From: Delphinella strobiligena | Lineage: Eukaryota > Ascomycota > Dothideomycetes > Dothideales > Dothioraceae | NCBI GenBank assembly: GCA_009982845.1 | Contig: JAADKB010000002.1 | Span: 1,674,001 to 1,738,000 of the forward strand | Length of the DNA: 64,000 nt | Direction of reading: 5' to 3' | Shown: positions 56,121-64,000 of the stretch, one piece after another | Layout: each line of letters opens with the position of its first letter | Numbering within the stretch: the stretch's first letter is position 1 | Position numbers and translations under genes: made by a program | The notes under the pieces: generated by a model | Seen by the model: only the letters and a program-made list of their open reading frames with translations | Database searches by the model: none | What the model was told of the DNA's origin: nothing

Positions 56121-58227
56121 ATGGCGGACCAACTCAACATGAACAAGTTGTCTCTGAACGAGTCTCAACACGCTCAGCAGGCCCCTCCTAACGGATACCA
56201 CGCCGGTCCTCAGCGCTCGGCCTACATCCCTCCTCACGCCAGATCCTCCGGACGAGGCCCCGCACCACCTGCTGCTCTTGACGGTGCTCCACCAGCTGCT
56301 GCTGCTGGTGACCTCCAGAACAGCGCTTGGGCTGCACCTCAGGCCAAGTGAGTTTGCTTCACGCTCCATCACGGAATGCTGCTGTTTATCCTTCACTCAA
56401 TACTGACTCATTCACAGCGGCGGCGGCTACCCAACCGCAGCTCCCATGGGCCGTGGCGGCAACTGGGGTGGCGCTCCAGCCTTCACTCCTCGTGGCGGCA
56501 ACAACTGGGAGGGCGCACCAAGAGGTGGATTCGACAAGAACGCATACGGCAACCCTGCTGGCGGCAGCGGCAACGCTCGTGGCTCAGGAGACGGCCAGTG
56601 GAGAGACGGCAAGCACGTTCCCGGTCCTTCCAATCCCCGCGTCGAGCGTGAACTCTTCGGCGTTGCAAACGACCCTTCCAAGCAACAAACCGGTATCAAC
56701 TTCGAGAAGTACGACGACATTCCCGTCGAAGCTTCCGGACAAGGCGTTCCAGAGCCTGTCACCACCTTCACCAACCCTCCTCTCGACGACCACCTTATCG
56801 CCAATATCGAAATGTCTGGCTACAAGGTCCCCACTCCCGTCCAGAAGTACTCGATCCCTATTGTCATGGGCGGTCGCGACTTGATGGCTTGTGCCCAGAC
56901 TGGTTCCGGAAAGACTGGTGGTTTCCTCTTCCCCATCCTTTCCCAGGCCTTCCAGCACGGTCCCAGTGGTAACGCTCCTGCTCAGACCGGCTTCGCTCGC
57001 CAAAGGAAGGCTTACCCCACCTCTCTCATTCTTGCCCCCACTCGTGAGCTTGTCTCGCAGATCTTCGACGAGGCCCGCAAGTTCGCATACCGTTCCTGGG
57101 TTCGCCCTTGTGTCGTCTACGGTGGTGCCGACATTGGCTCTCAGCTCCGCCAGATAGAACGTGGCTGCGATCTGCTTGTTGCCACTCCCGGCCGTCTCGT
57201 GGACCTGATTGAGCGTGGCCGCATCTCTCTCCAGAACATCAAGTACCTTGTCCTCGACGAGGCTGACCGCATGCTGGACATGGGTTTCGAGCCTCAGATC
57301 CGCCGCATCGTCGAAGGTGAGGACATGCCCCCAACTACTGGCCGTCAAACTCTCATGTTTTCCGCCACCTTCCCCCGCGACATCCAGATGCTTGCTCGTG
57401 ACTTCCTCAGAGAGTACATCTTCCTCTCCGTCGGACGTGTCGGCTCCACTTCCGAGAACATCACTCAGAAGGTCGAGTACGTTGAGGACGTTGACAAGCG
57501 CTCTGTCCTTCTCGACATTCTCCACACCCACGGTGCCGGTCTCACTTTGATCTTCGTCGAGACAAAGCGCATGGCTGACTCGCTCTCCGACTTCTTGATC
57601 AACCAGGGTTTCCCAGCCACCTCCATTCACGGTGACAGAACCCAGCGCGAGCGTGAGCGCGCCCTGGAAATGTTCCGTACCGGACGCTGCCCCATTCTCG
57701 TCGCCACTGCCGTTGCTGCACGTGGTCTCGATATCCCCAATGTCAAGCACGTCGTCAACTATGACCTGCCCACCGACATCGATGACTACGTCCATCGTAT
57801 CGGTCGTACTGGTCGTGCCGGAAACACTGGTATTTCCACTGCTTTCTTCAACCGTGGTAACCGCGGTGTGGTGCGCGACCTCCTCGACCTTCTCAAGGAG
57901 GCCAATCAAGAGGTTCCCACTTTCCTCGAGACCATTGCTCGCGAGGGCAGCGGCTTCGGAGGTGGCCGTGGTGGACGTGCTGGCGGCCGTGGTCGTGGCG
58001 CAGCTGCCACTCGCGATGTTCGTTCGTTCGGCGGAGGTCAACGCCCAGCATACGCCGGAAGCCAGTGGGGCGGCAGCAGCGCCGGAGGTTACGGTGCTGG
58101 CATGGGCGGTGCTGCTCCAGCTTACAACGCCGGCTACGGTGGTAGTGGCATGGGCGGCGGCATGGGTGGCGGTAGCTACGGCAACCCCTCTGGACCTTCT
58201 GGCCCAGGTGCCAACTCCTGGTGGTAA
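56121..58227 (+). CDS. DED1: DED1, DEAD-box translation-initiation helicase
   Basis: Exons 56121-56347 and 56418-58227 (678 aa). The protein unwinds mRNA leaders during 43S scanning in the cytoplasm. The N-terminus has LNMNKLSLNE and SAYIPPHAR, both typical of Ded1. Helicase motifs in order: FEKYDDIPVEASG, TPVQKYSIPIV (Q motif), AQTGSGKT, TRELVSQI, GGADIG, TPGRLVD, DEAD (VLDEADRMLDMGF), SATFP, VETKRMAD, RGLDIPNVKHVVNYD and HRIGRTGRAG. A Gly/Arg-rich C-terminus ends SWW, the eIF4G-contacting tail of the family. The 70-base intron lies within the disordered N-terminus, as is common in filamentous ascomycetes. Codon use is strongly biased toward C-ending codons, which leaves a 564-codon antisense frame with no meaning. 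Confidence 0.97.
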
Positions 58228-59440
58228 AATACTGTCCCACCTGGCAACCTGAGTGACCCACCAAGACGAATCTGGCAATGGGTCACGTATTTCCTATGTT
58301 TTTCACTGGTCGCGTGCTTCTCGGTACCCTGGACGTCGAAACATGCGAATCAAAGGCGCGACAAAGTCTCGACAATCGTTTCTCATACCCTAACCAGCAT
58401 GATAGAAAGCGTTGACTTTTTCCTTTGGGCTCGACTGCATTGCACGGAGACGGCGCTTTTAACGATTATGACTTTCTTCGCGGCTATAGTCCGCTAGGCG
58501 TGCCATGGGGCACGGCGAGAGGATCATGGCCGCGGCGAGCGCTCTCCTCAGCACTACGGCATCAAAGCTCTGGCACTGTTCGCAGCTATAGATTCGATTG
58601 CTTCGATTTCCGGATTGTTTTTCAAGCGTGTTATTTCCCAAGCTTTTCACATACCCCTTTACAGCAACGGATCCTGGCATTTGACGTGGCATGGCCTCGT
58701 CTAGGGCTATTTTTGGCAGCGCTTTATGCTGCTTCGGTTCTTTGCAGCTATGATACCCCCCGCTGCGTTGGCGTTCTATTCAGAGAGCGTACGGCCCATG
58801 GCTCATGGCTAGGCTGGGATGTTACAGCAGCTGCATGGCATTGCAGCGCAAGGCTTTCGGATGATACCATATAGACTGCGTCTCATCTGAAGGCAACAGG
58901 CACGGCTGATATCGCGGCCTTAGGGGATATGCTGGTACTTCGGCAGGATCCAAAAAAAAAGTTTTTAGTTTATGTTGTTCTGTTCAAACTAGACAATGCA
59001 GATTTCCACGATATTTTGCAGATCTGGTAGCCTGAAGAGTGACTCGCCCAGTCTGTTCATGTCAGGTATACGTTACATGTGAAGAGTGGCACGAGTAGTT
59101 TTATATTATTAGGCTGACCAAGTACGCACTCCCAGTCACAGGATGTGAGGGAGTGGTATCCCCAGGTTTGGCAACGGCAGCATTTCGGTAATATCCGATA
59201 GGGTTGAGGAGGTGATGTCGCATCCGCAATCAGCGGGCAGGTAGGTGAATACAAGTAGGACTCGCAAATAGCATCACGCGCACAACATTCCTTTATCCTC
59301 GATTGGTGAATGGCAGGTTCTCCATGCGGACTCTTCATCGACGCATCATCTATTAACGTGTTCTGGCTCGTTTCTTGGTAGCAAGAGGTGCAGCTTCGCG
59401 ACTCGAGCTGGGCACCTTAAGGTAGGGCACAAGAATAATA
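58228..59440. other. 1.2 kb intergenic, no gene seen
   Basis: 3' flank of DED1 and upstream region of the IES1-like gene. The frame at 58425-58874 shows no motif. Confidence 0.4.
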
Positions 59441-62222
59441 ATGTCGAGCCTAAAGCACATTCTCGCGGATGAGCCTATTGTGGAAGACAGTCCAAAAGCA
59501 GCGCCACCAACTCCGAGTGCGCCGCCGTCATCTTCAGCAGCAGCTGCTACACCAATAGCACAGGCAGATAGATCGGCCGATGCGACTCTGAAGACTAAAG
59601 GAGACGAGACTCGAGGAGATGATGGTGACAATCCCGTCTACACATCGACAACACAAACGACGCGACGTAATGCCAATGGCAGCGTGTCGTCGGTGTATTC
59701 TGGAAACAAGATTCGGCATTTGAAGAAAGAGGATGGTATTCCGCTGTGGAGAAAAGACATTCAGTACGAGTTCCTGTGTCTGGTCTTTCACAATCAAGAG
59801 AAGGTCTTCACGAGGTATTCCGATGGCAAGGAAGGATTCACGTTTGCCGACATCTACGTCGATGCAATGTCCAAGAGCAGCAAGTGCAGCAAGATCCTCA
59901 AAGAGAAGCTCGCGCAGGACGTGCCTTCGGCTATAATCATGGCCATGGTCTGCTTGCTTGTCAATGTCGGCAGGATGAACACAACCTTGAATTGTGAGTG
60001 GCGGGTTCTTCAATATCTTAACTCTTACTGAATACTGACTGCATGCCCTGCGCAGTCTTCCCCGAAATGCGCGCACAGCTGCGAACCTACCACTCCATAC
60101 CTGCGCTGCAAGCAAAGCAGGATCCCAATGCTTACAAACAGCTCCAAGATGCGCCTCGGCTCAAATCCATTCTCAAGGGCGCCACCGAGGACTCCCCTCA
60201 GCCTGGGACGATAGAAGACATCAAGACCGCAAAAAAGCCTCGCACAAACCCTGTCAACTTGATCTTCGTCTTGGCTCAATATGCCCCAAAGATATCTGAA
60301 CTACATTTTATGGCTCCGCGAGACTTCTTTGACCTCGTCATGCGGCCCACGTTGAGCAGCAAGAGTCGTGCCAACGCCTTTCTGTGGCTGATGTGGCACT
60401 ACCTGGAAAGCGACTTCACCCACGATGGTGTGCTGAAGAACCCTTTTGGCCGCGGACATGAAGGCCCAGGCTCGGGAGGTATGCCCATCAAAGTGCCCGA
60501 GTTGGAGGCCTTGACGGAAGAGGAGGCTGAGAAGGAGAACGTCGACACCATGTCTGAGGAGGAATTTGGTGATATAAAGCGCAAGGAGCGCATCGGTGAG
60601 CATGCTGGCCCCCTCGTCGTTTTAGTGCTGACCGTTTTCTGACTACCTTACAGCTATTGTTGCAAGCGAACCAAGCCCAGCCATGACCGCCCTGAAGCGT
60701 GCTAGAAAAGGTGTGCAACAAGACCATTCGAGTAGGACGCTCCCAACTGATTTCCCCAGCAGAGAGAAGCCTGTTTGCAGCAGGCGGCGAAGGCTCCGAA
60801 GGTGTCAACACACCGAGCCGAGACTTCCACTCTCCAGTGCCATACGGTAAGTGGTCACGTCCACAACAAAGTCAAAACGTCTTCGAAAACTAACATCATA
60901 CCACTGTCACAGGCTCAGCTTACAGCCACGACGGCCAAGAAGGGAGATATGCCGGCAGTGAACACACGCGCTCACCATCACCGCCGCCCACAAACGCTTT
61001 CCAGGCAATCAATCGGGGACAGAGATCGTTCGGCATGGGCATCAAGAACATGTTGAGCGAAGACGACCCAGGCATGAATCCCCCGCCTGCTGCCATGCCT
61101 AAAAAGGGCCCCGGACGAGGTAATTGGCGACGTAACAAGGAAGGGAGGACTGAACCACAGCCCATCCTTCCAAACACCCCCTCGTATGGTTTCGTTCACG
61201 AATCACCTGCTCCAAACACACCTGCCGCCAATGGTGCTCAAGGCTCTCCATCCGGCAGTATTTCCTTCCAGCCACTCAACATGAAGGACCACGTGCCCAC
61301 CCCCTCGTATCAATCTACAAAGCGCAATCGCCCCTTGACATCCCACCAACAAGCAGTCAGCGACCATCGCCGCACTCGCGTGCACTCTATCCTCGACCTG
61401 GGCATACGCACGAGATTAAGACCAGCAAAGCGCAGGAGAGAGGAGGAAGGCGTTCTGCTCCAGGCTTGGAAGCGCATTCGAATGCTGCCCGCGGGCTGGG
61501 ACAGCGAAGATGAAGGCCTGGACAAACCCAAGGAGGATGGCAAAGACAAGGACAAGGATGGCGAGGGCAAGAACAAGCTGAAAGAAGAGGACAAAGCGGC
61601 TGCCGCTCTACGCAGAGCAGCAGGCCAAACCACAATCCTAGGCGGCTTCCGACTTCCAAAGACCGACAAGGACATTGAGCGTGAGAAATCACGTGGTGTC
61701 TTTGAGCCCGATCCAGAGGATGACGATGACTATGGAGAACAAGCCCTTTACTACACCGACACCCTTCATCGCTACTGTGACCGGCTTGCAGATTGGGAAA
61801 GAACCGAGAGCAGCCATACCCCAATACCACTACAAGAGCCTCCGGAACCTAAACATCCCTACCTACTTGATTGGGAAAAGGAAGAGGTCGAAGTCGAGAC
61901 CGAGTTGACTGCAGCTCTCACGCCTCGGCCTAGGCAGGCCAGGAGACGAGGCGGTGCAGCGGCTGGGTCACGCAAGTCAAAGGGAGCCTCTACACCAGCA
62001 ACTACCAGCATGGCTGAAGGAGGCAAAGACGACGATATCACCACGGCGCTTGCGGCAGCCGATGACGATGAGCCGATGGCCGATGGCGAAGAGGCTGCAG
62101 GCGACAATGGCCATGCTGGAGATGGTGGCGAGCTTGACGACGATGACAGAGAGCTTCTCGGCGAGGCTGATGGCGATGAAACCGAGGATGAAGACGAAGG
62201 CGAGGATATGGATGAGGACTAA
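59441..62222 (+). CDS. IES1: INO80 complex subunit Ies1-like
   Basis: Exons 59441-59993, 60056-60595, 60654-60710, 60760-60846 and 60913-62222 (848 aa); each junction is GT-AG, in frame and phase 1. The conserved block spans about residues 88-215: HLKKEDGIPLWRKDIQYEFL, FTFADIYVDAMSKSSK, MAMVCLLVNVGRMNTTLNFFP (rebuilt across intron 1) and EMRAQLRTYHSIPALQ, with LQDAPRLKSILKG following. A second block, APKISELHFMAPRDFFDLVMRP, is also kept. These match fungal Ies1 (Ino eighty subunit 1), a nuclear subunit of the INO80 nucleosome remodeller, in the longer form typical of filamentous fungi. The C-terminal half is low-complexity, with Lys/Glu-rich and finally strongly Asp/Glu-rich runs. Confidence 0.85.
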
Positions 62223-62671
62223 AAGGAAAGGATTGATGCTGTCATGAAGATGGCTGTAACACCATTATCAGACTTGATACAGGTAGAGTGAGACCAAAGG
62301 GCATGGAAAAATGATGTCATGTATTACTACCATTACAAACCATTCTGGTCGTCCATTAGACGGCGGCTTCGAGATTCGAGGTGAACAACCCATTCGTGAC
62401 CAGCCTGCTCCTCCTTCCTCGTGAGTGCCCTAATCGGACAAGCTACGATTGATTAGCAAGAACACACGAGGAAAGGTCCAAGTCGCGTGAGTAACGTTGC
62501 TGACCAACGTCGCGCCTTCCCCATACCGAAACGACCGAGCCCGACGTCATCGCAACATTTGGAGGAAGTCGGAGTTCCATGATCAGGAAGATTGGTGAAG
62601 GCGGCGGAATAAAGGAAGTGTTCTTGAAGCACAGAAACACCCCACTTTGCCCCTCTTGACCTCTTCTGCAC
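62223..62671. other. Intergenic, promoter side of the questin-oxidase-like gene
   Basis: No gene seen. It should hold the IES1-like 3' UTR and the next gene's promoter. Confidence 0.4.
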
Positions 62672-64000
62672 ATGTTCCCCCACGTCATAAGATCGAGTCA
62701 AATCCTCTCTAGGAGAATACTATCAAGCAACAGATTGAGAAGCAACCAAACCATGGCGACTGGATCCAAAGTTCAACTTACGCTTGGAGAATGGCCGGAG
62801 TTCTATGTCTTAGGCATCAAAGACGAGTCCGCAAAGACAGCTTCGGAACTGCTTCAAGAGAATCATGATCAGCATCACATCTTCTTCAACAAGTCTGGCT
62901 TTCATAACCATATTGCACACCATCTTTTGACCGTTTACGCGCTTGCTGCCACTCCCAATCAGATCCAGAAGCAATATGATGACAACAAGTCCTACCAACG
63001 GCCTTCTCAGCCTCTGGAAGATTCAATCATCGAGGATATGAGTGATTCGGAACACTTTCAGAAGTTCCTGGGCAAAGAGAAATATTACAACGACTACCTG
63101 AAGTTCTTCCAGAAGGAGATTAATGCCAAAGGCTGGGAGAATGTCTTGAATGAATACGTTTTTGCCGGCGACGAACGGGCCGAGGCTATGCTGGTCAGGA
63201 TGTTCGCTGGCATGAGTGTTCCTTGGACAGGTTTCTCGAAAGCATGCTGATATAATCCAGGTTTCTTGCATCCAATTATCCACCTTGGCTTTGGTGTGGA
63301 GTTTCATCAACCGGCCATAATTGCAGAGGGACTAGCACAGGCTGCCGTACATGACGGCTGGATGAGGCCGCTTCTCATTGGCGCCGAGCAAGCTGCTTCC
63401 AGCTCGTCCAAACCATCAAAGAGCTTTGTAGAACTGCTTGACCAGATCCATGAGACCAAGAGTCTTAGAAAAGCCGCAGATGTCGACGGAAACAGAATCA
63501 GGGACGGCATTCTCAAAAACGATGCCGACACCATGATTGACATTGTCAGCCAGTACAAAATATCGGATGCCAGCGAACTGGAAGAGAGGACCGCCGAAAT
63601 GACGAATGCAACAGCCTACTTCACTGGCGCTGCGCAGAATCCACCAAAAGACATCAAGTTTGATTTCTTCTATATGCATTGCATCAACGGCTCCATTTTC
63701 TTTTCGGCCTTTCTCAAGCAGTCATGGCTTAGCGAAAAGAATAAAATCAGACTGCTCGAATGGAAGGTCCGAAACGATGCTACTCTGTATGCCTCGAGAG
63801 GTTGTCCGAAGCTGCTTCTAGACGAGATCAAGGACTACAAGCCCAAGATACCATCTGATTGGGAGGAGATTTTTGAGAGGATCAAGAACTACGAGGACGA
63901 TGGTCATGGGGCAAAATTAGTCCGGGCTTTGGCCCACGGTCAGAAGGTATCAAAGCCATACGAAAGCAAGGACACTTTCAGAATCAAAGGAGATATGTGG
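62672..64000 (+). CDS. Questin-oxidase-like (DUF4243, HypA/AflY family) protein, 5' part
   Basis: It leaves the window at its 3' end. Blocks: KTASELLQENHDQHHIFFN, GFHNHIAHHLLTVYALAATP, FLGKEKYYNDYLKFFQ, AEAMLVRMF then FLHPIIHLGFGVEFHQPAIIAEGLAQAAVHD, and FDFFYMHCINGSIFFSAFL. These match the family of questin monooxygenase and AflY, Baeyer-Villiger-type oxygenases without flavin. Members also occur outside secondary-metabolite clusters, and no cluster genes are seen here. The best start is the ATG at 62753. An in-frame ATG at 62672 adds 27 residues rich in Arg/Ser and free of acid, like a mitochondrial presequence. The intron ends at 63260; it starts either at 63210 (GC donor, gives the exact family motif AGFLHP) or at 63216 (GT donor, two extra residues). 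Confidence 0.82.

Noticed and set aside
56584..58278. 564-codon open frame antisense to DED1
   Set aside because: It is produced by the strong codon bias of DED1. It has Ser/Thr/Val/Glu-rich composition without any domain, and DED1 is certain.
62672..64000. Possible secondary-metabolite cluster suggested by the questin-oxidase-like gene
   Set aside because: Neighbours are IES1-like and DED1. No synthase, P450 or cluster regulator is in the window.

Overview
The window is nuclear DNA of a filamentous ascomycete (Pezizomycotina; a Dothideomycete is my guess, not proven). The evidence is short GT-AG introns (mostly 45-90 bases) with CTRAC or CTAAC branch sites, gene families restricted to such fungi, and one transposon that is strongly AT-rich in the way repeat-induced point mutation (RIP) leaves it. 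I joined exons by hand from splice signals, reading frame and remembered family sequence; no alignment was run. Boundaries without a strong family match are provisional.

Left part (1-20 kb): an Hlj1-type J protein running off the left edge, an Aim19-like mitochondrial protein, a Pho85-type cyclin, a 'pathogen-related' NTF2-like protein with a long tail, a small PIP-kinase-fold protein, two divergently transcribed sugar transporters, ALG11 (N-glycan mannosyltransferase), a Cox18/Oxa1-type insertase and an SHB17-type phosphatase. These are ordinary housekeeping genes plus a transporter pair that shares one 0.7 kb promoter.

Middle part (20-27 kb): a broken gene of the fungal DUF7726 type, split in two by a LINE retrotransposon of about 3.7 kb that RIP has degraded. 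Remnants of its zinc knuckle, endonuclease and reverse transcriptase can still be read on the + strand, and it ends in an (AATC)n tail. This is the clearest accessory event in the window.

Right part (27-64 kb): a Cys-rich 'fibroin-3-related' membrane protein, the RNase P subunit RPR2, the mRNA-export helicase SUB2 (with a 547-base first intron), a ketopantoate-reductase-like protein with a frame break, a candidate small secreted protein, a Zn2Cys6-like regulator in seven exons, mitochondrial ribosomal protein uS13m, an ER cyclophilin with two possible last exons (soluble or membrane-anchored), two small unrecognised genes, the translation helicase DED1, an INO80 subunit (IES1-like) and the start of a questin-oxidase-like (DUF4243) gene cut by the right edge. 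Gene-poor stretches lie at 7.1-9.6, 31.8-34.5, 37-42, 44.7-48.4 and 53.6-56.1 kb. I saw no tRNA, rRNA or CRISPR array.
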